DNA of 64,000 bases from Pararge aegeria (lineage: Eukaryota; Arthropoda; Insecta; Lepidoptera; Nymphalidae). Where the stretch lies: the NCBI RefSeq assembly GCF_905163445.1, contig NC_053183.1, positions 10,974,001 to 11,038,000 of the forward strand. Reading direction: 5' to 3'. This document shows, piece by piece, positions 12,108 to 22,576 of this stretch (the stretch's first letter is position 1; each line of letters opens with the position of its first letter). Under the pieces are notes generated by a model, which was not told the DNA's origin, ran no database searches, and saw nothing but the letters and a program-made list of their open reading frames with translations. The position numbers and the translations under genes are program-made.

Positions 12108-12560
12108 TTTATCTGGTCTGGTTTGATGGAAGGCCTTGGCTGTTACCACTTACCACGTTCCAGTGCGATATCGCGTAGTAGTTGATTAGGGGTATATGTT
12201 TAATACAGCGATATTACTATACAATTGATGAATTTCTCAATGACAAGGTTGCTTGGAAGCATCAGACTCCGCTTTCATCTCTCAAAAGATAGAATAATGA
12301 ATGTTAAAATGTAAATTGTTGATTTTGGAAAAGAGCAACTGCTGAGTTTCTTGCCGGCTTCTTCTCGGTAGAATTTGCCTTCCGAACCGGTGGTAGAGTC
12401 ACTACAAACAGACAGACTTGACGTTTTAAAAGTGCTTATATTAGGCCTACTTGAAGTAAATGAATTTTCAATTTTTAAATACAATTGCAATCCCGCACAG
12501 GTGTCAGGTTAGCCCGCTACCATCTTAAGGACTAACTTGTAGTGAAATAAACTATGTATA
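12108..12560 (+). repeat. SINE (family D) split by a later LINE-tail insertion, copy 3
   Basis: The left part (to about 12206) has ATCTGGTCTGGTTTGATGG and GATATCGCGTAGTAG. The right part (from about 12490) resumes with TAGCCCGCTACCATCTTAAG and CTAACTTGTAGTGAAATAAA. The family C tail sits between them. The right part abuts membrin exon 3. Confidence 0.78.
12207..12478 (+). repeat. 3' end of a non-LTR retrotransposon (family C), copy 2, nested
   Basis: Encodes YYYTIDEFLNDKVAW at its start, then the GCCGGCTTCTTCTCGGTAGA tail and GGTGGTAGAGTCACTACAAA. Homologous along its length to 1240-1500. Inserted in a family D SINE. Confidence 0.82.
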
Positions 12561-12582
12561 TATATATATACATACACCTTAC

Positions 12583-12763
12583 CTGTATTCAGCATTTCAT
12601 CAACATTTCTATGAGAATTCTGCAAAGAATTTTGTTCTTGTCCCAAATAGTCAACAGTTATCTCTGTGTGGTCATGACCAAATCTTCTGCTTAGTAACTG
12701 TTCCCTTTCAGTTTTCTCTTCTTCACGTCTGCGCCTCTTACTTGCAGTATTGTTAAGCGATGC
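12583..12763 (-). CDS. Membrin: membrin exon 3
   Basis: 181 nt: 60 codons plus one base, from ASLNNTASKRRRREEE to VDEMLNT. Covers the linker and start of the SNARE helix. Acceptor ATTTGCAG|GCA, donor G|GTAAGG. About 20 bp beyond the donor there is a TA-rich run and then SINE sequence. Confidence 0.88.
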
Positions 12764-14876
12764 CTGCAAATAAATAAACAAACATTATTGCAAGTCTTAT
12801 GGCTTATTTTTATTACAACTATTCTAATAATAAGACAAAACTGTAATAAATATTATGTTATTTGTAACAAACCCTACACGAAAAAGTGGATGGGCTTTGT
12901 TTGTCTCAGATGGTTATGTTGTGTCAACACCTATTGAATTTTGCTTATTATACAGATGACTACTACGCTAGCAGTTTTTGCACTGCTGTCTCATAAGTAG
13001 GATGTTGAAGGTTCAATACTGTAATTTTACATAAGTTCATCCCTTTAAAAACGTGAAATGAGTTTTTGTAGCTACCAGCCCCACAAAACACCTGTGTTTC
13101 CCCCCTCTGAAATACTATGCATAAGGAATTTTCAGATTTTTAAAAAAGTTCAGAGGTTTGATCCCAAGCTGAGATATGCTGGATTTCGCGATATCTAGTT
13201 TTTATCTGGTCTAGTCTGGTTGGAAGGTTCGGCCATGGCTAGTTAAAGAGGTGTGGGCACAATTCAACTGCTTAGGTTTAACAAGTTATCCCGCTATGTT
13301 AGTAGTAAAAAAAATAAAGAAATCCTTACTTATAACCATCGCTTATATTGATTTATGAATCATTAAGCATGAATATCAATATGGGTGTAGGGAGAGTATT
13401 TAGACAGGTTTCCTCCAAAGTATATTTCTTGTCTGGTTTTTGCGAATCATATTCCCTATGATGACAAAATTTGGCTTGACCTGGGAATCAAGTATCATGG
13501 TCTTCAGTCATTAACCAAATATTAACTATTAGAAAAACCTACCAGACAAAGTCATGGTCTCTCATGCCTACTCTACTAAGCATACAGGAAAAGCCTAGGC
13601 TAAATTCAACTATTCAAGTTCAACTAACATGGCTCGACAAGTGCAGTTCATAGTCTCTGTTCTATTTACATAAAAACTGTTTGTTGAAAATATAATTTAC
13701 CTGTATATGCTTATTATCATATTTTAATTGATCAACTCTCATTTTTGCCATTGGCCTTTCATTAATTGGAGTCTTGAAAACCAAAACATCCAACCTTTCA
13801 CAATTCCTGAAATGTAAAAAATTCGTAAAAGTTATTAAATATTTTATACATCATCATCCTCAGACTATTACATAGGGGAGGCATTTAGAGCTTAGATCCA
13901 CCACACTGGTAATAAGCACAATAGTGAGCTTTAACTTACAGGTGATTGTGTAATATTCTCTTCAAACTACAGGGGTTACAAAAGACAGCTTCAAGACTGA
14001 TACAGAAAAATGTAATTCCTTTTCACTTATGTTATAAACTGCCTGCTCAAGCTGTAAATTGTTCAAGTACAGTTAACGCGGTCCTCTCAGGTCATGCAAG
14101 ACAATATCTAACCACTAGTCCAGCTAGTTTATTTTATGAGTGGAAAAATATATGATTATACACTAAAACACATATTACTAGCAGGTAACTGGGGGGCTAA
14201 GTTAATAAGATACCTATATACATTTATGAAATATATCCTGAACCCCATCCATCCCACCACATCACATCACCCCAACTGGACTTTTACTTAATTTGCTCCT
14301 AAATAATACCATGATGTTATGAAGCAAAAACTTTAAACCTTCCTTGAGAATTAGGAAGTCAAATGAAGAAAGATATTTCAAATACAAAAAAAGCACAAAT
14401 TAATCTTTTCTTTATTATAAGTATAAATTATTAGACAATAAACATAGAAATTTAACTTTTATTTTACTTTTTGCAAAACTTGGATATAATTTTAAGGATC
14501 TACTTAAACTTTATACACAACATTAAATTTGTTTATGTCATTTCAAAAATCAGGCTGAGGTTCAGAGAAGTGAAGTGGGGTTAAGCTAGTTTTAGTTATA
14601 AAATTAAAAGTATTGTAGGTATTTTCAGAATACTAAGTGGAAATTAGATACAAAAGTATGTTCTGATTTCCAAACGATCAGATCTTGGGAAAATCAACCT
14701 GTGTTAAGTACTCAAAGTTTAGTTAAGTAAAGACAAGTTACTTACGCACTAATTGCATTAATTTTCAACTGGATTGCGTTTTCAATACTTTCCCAATTTG
14801 GATCGTTCTCTAACTTAGGGAACAAATTGGACGTTTCCTGTATTAGTTGGCTCGTTTGATAATACAAAGACTCCAT
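12583..14876 (-). CDS. Membrin: membrin / Golgi SNAP receptor complex member 2 (three 5' coding exons; 3' end not found)
   Basis: Golgi Qb-SNARE that pairs with syntaxin-5-type SNAREs in ER-to-Golgi and intra-Golgi vesicle fusion. Coding exons, read on the minus strand, are 14876-14746, 13806-13701 and 12763-12583. Donors are GC|GTAAG, CAG|GTAAA and G|GTAAGG; acceptors are TTTCAG and TTTGCAG. Phases join without a break and give 139 complete codons plus one base. The start MESLYYQTSQLIQET matches the family start MESLYHQT. Exon 2 carries KMRVDQLKYDNKHIQ, the family's R-VDQLKYD-H-Q signature. Exon 3 has the basic RRRREEEKTEREQLLSRRF segment and then NSHRNVDEMLNTG, the start of the SNARE helix. 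The usual protein is about 210-220 residues, so about 70 residues (rest of the SNARE motif and tail anchor) are missing. I searched 1-12.5 kb by eye and did not find them. The gene lies head-to-head with M6. Identification is firm; the 3' end is open. Confidence 0.9.
13195..13260 (+). repeat. SINE fragment (family D), copy 4
   Basis: TATCTGGTCTAGTCTGGTTG and GGCCATGGCTAGTTAAAG only. Lies in membrin intron 2. Confidence 0.6.
13701..13806 (-). CDS. Membrin: membrin exon 2
   Basis: 106 nt: one base completing an Ala codon, then 35 codons from NCERLDVLVF to DNKHIQ. Holds the conserved RVDQLKYD motif. Acceptor TTTCAG|G, donor CAG|GTAAAT, phase 0 at its end. Confidence 0.9.
13860..13925. repeat. 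possible SINE remnant in membrin intron 1
   Basis: GGGAGGCATTTAGAGCTTAG and CACCACACTGGT resemble a diverged SINE body also seen near 62510-62680. Too short to classify. The rest of the 939-bp intron (13807-14745) shows nothing else. Confidence 0.35.
14746..14876 (-). CDS. Membrin: membrin exon 1 (start codon)
   Basis: ATG at 14876-14874 in a good context (AGAATGGAG). It encodes 43 codons plus two bases, beginning MESLYYQTSQ and ending LKINAIS. The donor GC|GTAAGT is strong. The start is chosen because the family begins exactly here. Confidence 0.9.
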
Positions 14877-15528
14877 TCTTCTTACAAGGTTTTTTTACCA
14901 TAACAATTTGTAGATGCTATGCAATTTAAACAACAACTATTATGAAATATACAATGTTCAGCTGCTTTAATCACTCAATATGTACTCAAAAAATAATTAT
15001 TCTACCATCATCACATCCAATGTTTACCAAATTTTCAAATTGACATTTAACTTTGAAGTTACTGTCATTTTGACGTGGCACTCTACAATCTTTGGATTAT
15101 CGTACCACTTTATGATTAGAAGCTAGACGTTCTAGCATACCTGGTATTATTGTCTGTTCTGGTGTTATTGTTTGTCTCAAAACAAAAAAAAAAGCTTATT
15201 TTTATATTGGCACACGATAATGCCCGGGTTGTTGCCATAACAACATGACCAAATGCTATTTCGAATAAAAATTTCTTATCTGCTAAATTCTACAAATATA
15301 TACGTTGAAGCCTATTCAGATGCTATAACTTCTATTATTTATGCTGCAGATATTATATCAGTACCATATAAAACGAAACGCAGCATTACATAAAGTAACT
15401 AAAAACAAAAAAAAAAAATAATGTTCTTAATTCGTTGTTGCCCAAACACTCAAACAACGATTGCACCGGTCGTGGTAGTGCCAATCAACTCACGCGTCAA
15501 GTTAAGATGAACAAATTATAATTTTATA

Positions 15529-15799
15529 AATAAATAATTAATTAAATAAATATACTATGACAAGACACACATCGCTATATAGCCCCAAAGTAAGCGTAGC
15601 TTGTGTTATGGGTACTAAGATAGCTGATGAATATTTTTATTAATTTAATACATATTAATACTTATAATATACATATAAAAACCCAGACACTGAAAAAGAT
15701 TCATGTTCATCATATAAACATTTTTCCAGTTGTGGGAATCGAACCCACGGCCTTGGACGTGGAAAGCAGGGTCACTGCCCACTGCGCTACTCGGCTGTC
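15529..15799 (-). repeat. tRNA-derived SINE (family B), copy 2, between membrin and M6
   Basis: The minus-strand tRNA-like head at the right end has GTGGGTTCGATTCCCACAAC. The left part has AGCCCCAAAGTAAGCGTAGC and GTGTTATGGGTACTAAGATA. Occupies about a fifth of the 1.25-kb space between the two divergent genes. Confidence 0.88.
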
Positions 15800-16125
15800 A
15801 ATTTTTATTCAATTTTTTTTCAATTTACTAGGTGGGAAATACTTCAAAAATTAAATAAATACTAAGTAGCTACAAATTCTACAGATTTTCTTATAACCAG
15901 TATTGGTTGTAAATAATTAATCTGTGGTTGTTAGTTTTTTTTAATCCATGTGTTTTTCATAATCTGTTGTAAGTTTTCCCAATGATTTCATCTATGGGTT
16001 TGACATTTGTGATTGTGTTTGACTCATTCGAAAGTTATTTTTCAAATTAGAAAAAAACTGAACTGCAAGTATCTGTTTAAAATTCAATTGTAAAGTGAAA
16101 TTTTAAAAGTTGACAAAGATATACA

Positions 16126-16875
16126 ATGGGAGACGGATGTCAAAGATGTCTTACGAGGGTTCCTCACGCTACCCTCATAGCTACAATAATGTGCTGTTTG
16201 GGCGTGGGAGTGTTTTGTGGAACAATGTATCGTGGATCTGCACTTTCAATACTAATGTTTGACGAGGTATTTCACTTTCGGCTGATATGGATTGAAGCAC
16301 TTCAAATGATTTTCATCGTGGGCAGTGCTTGCATGGCGGCCTTAGGATTCATGTTACTGTGCCTTGGATGTCTCACAACAGGTGCCACAAGACAAAAGGT
16401 TTACCGGGCTTGGAGAGCACGGGTCGGCGGGCGTATCTCTTGCGCAGTATTTATGATCATTACGTACATTTTGACATTCGTGTGGCTATTATTACTTGGC
16501 TTTTTAGTAATAACAACATTCCTCTTCACAATATTCTGGAAACTATGTTCGAAGCCGAAAAACATCGAACATTCGACTTGCATTGATTTCACTCAATTCG
16601 ACTTCATGTTCCCATCATCAGTAAAGCAAGAGGATTTAAAGATATGCGAGGCACACAAGATAAAGTTATTTTGTAAAGATTATGTGGAAAAAGCTGAGTT
16701 TATGTTCATCTTGGCTATGGTGTCTTGCTTGCTTGTTATATTGAGCTTGGTGCATTACTTGATGTGTTTATCAGCAAATTATGCACATATCCGAGACCAT
16801 GAGAAGTTCCAGGAGTTACAGGAGCTGCAATATCTCACCAACCCTGACCTGCATGCTTCTAAAGATAGATTCTAG
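16126..16875 (+). CDS. M6: neuronal membrane glycoprotein M6 (proteolipid protein family)
   Basis: Four-pass plasma-membrane proteolipid of the PLP/DM20/M6 (myelin PLP) family, known in insects as M6. 249 residues, the expected length. Membrane segments lie near residues 16-36, 57-85, 105-139 and 192-217. Family signatures seen are GVGVFCGTMYRG (26-37), TTGATRQKVYRAW (84-96), GGRISCA (101-107), FCKDYVEKAE (182-191) and SANYAHIRDHEKFQELQE (216-233). The large extracellular loop has Cys141, 152, 174 and 183, the spacing that forms two disulphides in the family. Cys5 and Cys8 near the N-terminus suit palmitoylation. The ATG at 16126 has context ACAATGGGA. The frame is uninterrupted, with no intron in the coding part, although relatives I know of are split by introns. 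No lesion, target-site duplication or adjacent A-tail is visible, so this looks like a functional gene rather than a dead retrocopy. Identification is very secure. Confidence 0.95.
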   Translation: MGDGCQRCLTRVPHATLIATIMCCLGVGVFCGTMYRGSALSILMFDEVFHFRLIWIEALQMIFIVGSACMAALGFMLLCLGCLTTGATRQKVYRAWRARVGGRISCAVFMIITYILTFVWLLLLGFLVITTFLFTIFWKLCSKPKNIEHSTCIDFTQFDFMFPSSVKQEDLKICEAHKIKLFCKDYVEKAEFMFILAMVSCLLVILSLVHYLMCLSANYAHIRDHEKFQELQELQYLTNPDLHASKDRF

Positions 16876-18180
16876 TATATGGCCCGTGCGCCGTTGCTGC
16901 GCTCGCTTGAAGCTACTACCAAGATGTGACATAGCAGCAAAGTAACTGCATTTTAAAATGTCACATTTGTGTTCACAGATCAAAATTAAACATCAAAAGA
17001 CTGATATTTCGTGAATGATAAAATTTAGATTGATTATAGTTATATCATGTAGAAAGAGTACAGTCAGTCAAAACAGCCTAGACTAAAATTTTAGTAGTAT
17101 CATGCACACATGGTACTTCAGGGAAAATCCAGTCATAACATGATCATTGCCAAACAATTAGTGTGTTTTCTGTATGAAATAATAGTTTGCTTTCATAAAT
17201 TTGTAACTCAATTTCCTCTCTTAGTGTTACCCAGGTTCCATTTGTTCAATTATATCAACATATGACTTGCAATATATGCATTAAATTATGAGCTTATTGC
17301 ATAATGTCAAGTGATGAGCCAAATTAAAGCGCATTGCCACCAGGCAATGGCACTATTGGCAATGATCATGTTCACTGTTGCTGTGGGTTGTTTAAACTAT
17401 TACATGAATTTTTTTAATATATTACACCTAAGTTAAATTTTTATTACACATAAACATAAATAAATTCATTAACTAGTTACACTTGCATGTAATTGTATAT
17501 ATATTGTCCACTGCTCAGTTTGACTGTCTGTACTCAATTTATGTGAATGGTGTTTACATATCCGAAGTACATTTTTTTAAATTATGTTATCACTGTAACC
17601 TAACATTCCTTTAAATTTAGTTTAAATTGTTAAACAATATTAGTCAGCAGAATTTATATTTAAATTTGTCTGTTCAAATATGCTTAAGCATTAGTGTAAT
17701 TATATTTTTGTTTATTTACATGTTTTGGTCCAGTTCTCTTTGTTAGAATTAAGTAGGTTAATGGCCAGATATATGTATCATATGCTTGATATAAATTCTT
17801 CCATTACCCTTCCAATCAAGGTTTTATGATAAGATATTGCAAATTTTGTTGGCCAGGTATTATGTTTAGTTTAACTATTCTTTTTTATGTATTTTGTCTT
17901 ATTGTTAATATTTATATATTGTTACTGCATATTTTAGTAGTATTTATACAATTTATGAAAAAGTTTGAAGGAATTGGTAGACATATTGCTTGTTTATTGT
18001 AGATTTGTGGCAAATATAGGGAAAACTAGTAATTAGGGAGTAGGGATGTTCCCTACACTTTCACACATGTTTTATTATTTATGTATTTCACTTTGTTAGA
18101 TCAGAATCTATTATTTTGATTGCTTAATGCTTATTATTATGATAAATAATAGTGACCATTGCAAGACTGTGTCTTAAATA

Positions 18181-18244
18181 TTAAGAGTTAAAGGTAACCC
18201 AACCCACAACATGTTATGTCTAAAGGGTTACCTTTACCTCTTAG
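18181..18244. repeat. 20-bp inverted repeat (hairpin) in the M6 downstream region
   Basis: Arms at 18181-18200 and 18225-18244 are complementary with two mismatches and a 24-nt loop. The right arm starts GGGTTACCTTTACC. It would fold in RNA if the M6 3' UTR extends this far. The family is unknown. Confidence 0.7.
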
Positions 18245-18613
18245 AACTCTTTATTTTTCTTTACAAGTTTTTGATGAGTTTGTGGAAGTATTGGCTATCA
18301 TGTTATGCATATGAAACAAAAACAGGTGAACAAGGCATATAGTCTATATGCAGTATGGTCATAGAGGTTAATACATTGTGTAGGCATAACTTCTCACAGA
18401 AAAGTTTTTCAAATATTCTTTCGACTATATTCAATGCCAATATGATATCTGGTGGAATTGTATTGTGATTCACAATTAATTGTTCAATGTTTAGTACAAT
18501 AAATATAGAATAAGAGCAGCACAAAATTTATATAACATAGTTGTAAGTTTTTAATATAAGGTCATTTAATATGACAATTTATGTCTTCTTTATTAATGGT
18601 ATGAAATCAATTT

Positions 18614-18730
18614 TTTGACGAAATTTTACAAGCTTAGGTTTTGTGAGGCAATTTGAAAAATATCCCACCAAAATTTAATATTGTGACAGCTATTTGTATA
18701 GAAGATAAGACTAGTATATTTTGGTGCATT
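18614..18730 (+). repeat. 117-bp perfect direct repeat, copy 1
   Basis: Starts TTTGACGAAATTTTACAAGC and ends TATTTTGGTGCATT. By eye it is base-for-base identical to 19493-19609. The flanks of the two copies are unrelated. Confidence 0.9.
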
Positions 18731-19492
18731 ATTATTTTATCAAAACAGCTGAAATCTTGGTACCTAAATTGTATAATGAATATTTTATTTAGTATGTAAA
18801 GTATTTTATGGTCTGACCCATCCCAATATTGCAGTTTGTCATTTAAATGATCCCTCCTGTGATACCAATTTTAGGTCTGATATTTTATTCACCAAATAAA
18901 CATAATCCAATCAATAAATATGACTTAGCTATTTTTGTAACTGATTTATTTCAAATAATTTATTGGAAAAGACAGCCCCAGCTAAGTCAGAAACATTTAA
19001 TTATAGTAAACAACTGAAAACTATTGAAACTATAACTTTTTTTAACAGACTTGACTGATGAAAACTAACCCATACTCATTGCTATTACAATCATTTTTAA
19101 GATGTTGTTATATTGGCTCCCTACTAGCTCCAGCTTTATGTCATTTATCCCATCCATTATTTTAAAGGTTTTCAAACATAATGTGTAAAATAATCTGTTA
19201 CATATTTTCTGGAATTTTTAAGGAATTTTTCACATAAGCTTAAGAAAAAACAATTTTTATTCATCTTTTTAAATAATTAGCACTAGAGCCTATTTAAGAG
19301 GATTGTTTCGATGATATGTATTGGCAGCATGTAATCTAGTTAGTTCATAGGTGCATATTATGTAGTTTATAATATTATGATCTTTTTCATAATGCAGTAC
19401 ATCCCATGTTTTTACTGAAGTAATGACTCGAATGAGGGATTACAAAAGATAAGCAACAAAATTATTTCCAATTAATAATTATAATAATAAAC

Positions 19493-19609
19493 TTTGACGA
19501 AATTTTACAAGCTTAGGTTTTGTGAGGCAATTTGAAAAATATCCCACCAAAATTTAATATTGTGACAGCTATTTGTATAGAAGATAAGACTAGTATATTT
19601 TGGTGCATT
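19493..19609 (+). repeat. 117-bp perfect direct repeat, copy 2
   Basis: Identical to 18614-18730, same orientation, separated by 762 bp. No target-site duplication or poly-A is obvious at either end. Could be a recent local duplication or an assembly or haplotype artefact. Confidence 0.9.
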
Positions 19610-20404
19610 TAGATTAACATGCTGCTAAAATGTATCTTAGGTAATTAACACATCACAAAATGTTTAGAATTTGCATTTAAGATATTTGTATCTACTAAGA
19701 TTAGGAAAAGAAATATGATTAGCATGGCTAATGACTGCTAAAAAAATATAAATTATTTACATATGTAGTGATCACTTTATTTTAACGTACGATACGTTAA
19801 ATATAGTAATCACTATTAGCCGCATGTCCCATGTATGCCAGATTATTGTGCGACCTAAATCTTTGTCAAGGCAAGGTCCAACCTGCGCTGCATGAAAGTA
19901 TGCGTCATGCTTTCGACCAATCATAAGACTCTTCCGTTTGTGCCAGCCCTGTGATTGGTCGCACGCTGAATTCAAACTTGAAACGCTGCACAGCATCAAG
20001 GATTCATGTTGTACGCCGCGGTGTGACAGTAATGAAATTCATACTTAGATAATATATTCTTGGTGTTATTACCTGCTAGTATTTTTTTAGCTATTACGTA
20101 CGTCTTAAGTTTTATAACAATAAAAAAAAAAATCGTTTTTAAATGGTTTTGATTATATTCTTATCATCGACCTTTCGCTGTCTTTCCTTCCAGCCAATGG
20201 AGAAAAGTTTTGAAAAGTCAGCGGAGAGATTTAACCATTCAGCGGTGACATTGTGCATTGCACTTAATGATATGAAATAAAAATACACTATTGTACACCA
20301 ACAACCTAGGAATACAGAACCAACAATACTAGGCGGCTATCGCTAAAAAGTAGTAAGTAGTAGGAACTAACCTCTTGTAAGGGTAACGCAGTTTCAATTT
20401 AAAT
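19610..20404. other. intergenic region with a diverged repeat
   Basis: No gene seen. Around 19845-20030 a GC-richer block shares TGATTGGTCGCACGCTG with the region near 8775-8795 (there AGATTGGTCGCACGCTG), and has a short inverted pair (GACCAATCA / TGATTGGTC). Probably an unclassified repeat. Confidence 0.4.
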
Positions 20405-20550
20405 TCAAAATTCATTTATTTCAAGTAGGCCTAATATAAGCACTTTTGAAACGTCAAGTATGCTGTGTGTATTGACTCTACCACCGGTTCGGAAGGCAAA
20501 TTCTACCGAGAAGAAGCCGGCAAGAAACTCGGCAGTTGGACATCATTGCA
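20405..20550 (-). repeat. non-LTR retrotransposon tail (family C), copy 3
   Basis: Minus-strand tail: TCATTTATTTCAAGTAGGCC, CACCGGTTCGGAAGGCAAAT and CGAGAAGAAGCCGGCAAGAA. Confidence 0.82.
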
Positions 20551-20935
20551 GGTTAGAGAAATTCAGAAATTATAATTTACAAAAAGGTTTTGCGCCGAGG
20601 GCCTCCACTTATAGGAACGCTCCACCGGAACAAGTAGCAATTTGCCCTAATTAAAGTTAAATAAAGGCAAAAACATTAATTAAAATATCTTCAATGAACT
20701 TCATATATACTCAAGCCTCAAAAGTATAGGGAAAAGCGTAAAGTAACTAGGTACATACCTAAGTGGAATTCTTGTAGGTTGACCTTTAAACAAAAAGTCC
20801 TTGCCATCTGGCACAAGGGTCAATCTCAATTAGAGCTCATTAAATTGCAACGTGGGGTGACTAAGTAGGTACCTACTGAATGAGCTAGATTTTAGTAAGT
20901 TTAGAAGGCGTTTTGTATGCAATATGTAAATATAA

Positions 20936-21111
20936 CTAGCTTTCGCCTGGTGCCTCGTCCACACACGTTTGTTTTCAAAGAATCCCAAGAAAGCAAGCGC
21001 TAGTGTGTGAAGCAGTTAGCTATAACAGAATTGCGCTTCAGCTGCTTTCAGCTCTTCTCCCATAGAAACTGCATTTTACGGGATAAAAAGCCTTTGTCCC
21101 TTTCTGGCTCC
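20936..21111 (+). repeat. unclassified dispersed repeat
   Basis: TAGCTTTCGCCTGGTGCCTC and TTACGGGATAAAAAGCC look like the common insect repeat that begins at TTCGCC and has a GGGATAAAAAG block. Ends near the next SINE. Confidence 0.4.
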
Positions 21112-21335
21112 ATAAACTACTAGTGGTCCCGGTAGACGTCCTGCTCTTTACCACCCTACTGATAAAAACGTGCTGCTAAGCGATTGAGCGTTCCGGTGCG
21201 ATATCGCATAGAAACCAATTAGGGGTTTAATATAACTGCCATACTCTAACAGGCTAGCCCGCTACCATCTTAGACTGCATCATGACTTTAACATCAGGTG
21301 GGATTGCAGTCAAGGCCTTACTTTTAGTGGAATGA
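21112..21335 (+). repeat. SINE (family D), copy 5
   Basis: ACCACCCTACTGATAAAAAC, GTGCTGCTAAGCGATTGAGC, GCCCGCTACCATCTTAGACT and an A-rich end after TAGTGGAATGAAAA. Confidence 0.82.
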
Positions 21336-21611
21336 AAAAAACGCAGTGCTACCTACTGGGTCCAAGTGTGTTTTCAGACCAATAAGGACCCAATGTCAAA
21401 GATACACACAAAATTTCATCAAAATTAGTCCAGATTTTTAGGAGGAGCTAGTTGGCAAACGCTCATACAGAAGAATTATATAAGTATATCAGTATTTAGC
21501 TCACCGTTTAAACCTTCCCTAGACTTACATGAATATTTCAAGACCTAAAGGTCCAGGCACCTATTCTCGAGTTTTAGTGAGAATAACGAACAGCATTCAT
21601 TTTTGTATCAG

Positions 21612-22060
21612 TACTAGCTGTTGCCCGCGACTTCGTCTGTGTTTGATTTTGTTTTCTGATGTGGCATTCAATTGGCATTGAAGTATTCAGTATCGCTAAG
21701 CCTTAAATGAGGGGTTTGCTGCTGTCAGCTGAAGAGTTCTGTCCTCTATCTCCAACTACATTCATGAGATCTGCACAAAGTTTTGGAAAAATTAAACACA
21801 TATTAGAACCACTATAGTACAAAAATAATTAATTAATCGGTTATAATTATGGTGTAAAATCGTCAAACACTTTCATCCCCTCTCCCAAAGGAACCGAGCT
21901 TAATGTCGCGACAAAAAGTATCCTATATTACTTCTAACACTTCCAAGATTATGTTTAGAAAGTTTCATGAGGATCGGTTTAGTAGTTTTTGCGTCAAAGC
22001 GTAACAAACAAACTTACATTGACACTTGTAATATTAGTAGGGTAGGGATAGGGAAGTAGG
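21612..22060 (+). repeat. dispersed retroelement repeat (family F2)
   Basis: ACTAGCTGTTGCCCGCGACT, then GCCTTAAATGAGGGGTTTGC, AAAAGTATCCTATATTACTT and the end AATATTAGTAGGGTAGGG. Same subfamily and orientation as 31556-32060. Confidence 0.82.
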
Positions 22061-22576
22061 GATATATAGATATAGATGGATGACTAAGCAAAAAATCAGG
22101 TCAATCCGTTGTGCAGACTAACAAACAAACTCACTTCCGCGATTATAATATTAGTACCCATAAATACGTACCAAATATCTACATTTACACACTACCTATT
22201 AAGCAGGTAAGCATAGATAAAAAAAATAAAATGAAAAGTATTGAATGCCTAAACTAAAATGATAGTAAATAATCAACGATTTGGGCTATCACAGTAAAGC
22301 TGAATATGTATCTAGCTATCCAAATGGCTTCTAAGAACCTGTTATCTTTTACTGGTTGTAACTTTTCTATAAGTTCAGTAATTTCCTGCATTGTACCTAC
22401 TTGTTTCTAGTGCCGGTCGCCCGGCGTTGCGAGCGACTTTTTCTTTCTATGGTATTCTTGGTATGGTATTTCTTATGCTAATGCATAAGCGACTCGGAGC
22501 GGCGGGGAATGTACTGTATCGTTGCCTCTTCGTCGACTCGTCTTCAAATGCAACGGATCTAAAATATCTGAAATCA

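Larger units (their letters stand above)
16876..18920 (+). other. presumed long 3' UTR of M6
   Basis: About 2 kb of AT-rich, non-coding, mostly repeat-free sequence follows the M6 stop. This contrasts with the SINE density elsewhere and suggests transcribed UTR. Candidate poly(A) signals are AATAAA at 18895-18900 and another about 15 bp later. It contains the hairpin at 18181-18244 and the first 117-bp repeat copy. The extent is inferred; no transcript evidence is available. Confidence 0.5.

Noticed and set aside
16126..16875. M6 as a dead processed pseudogene
   Set aside because: Frame and all family motifs are intact, cysteines and membrane segments preserved, and no A-tail or target-site duplication is adjacent.
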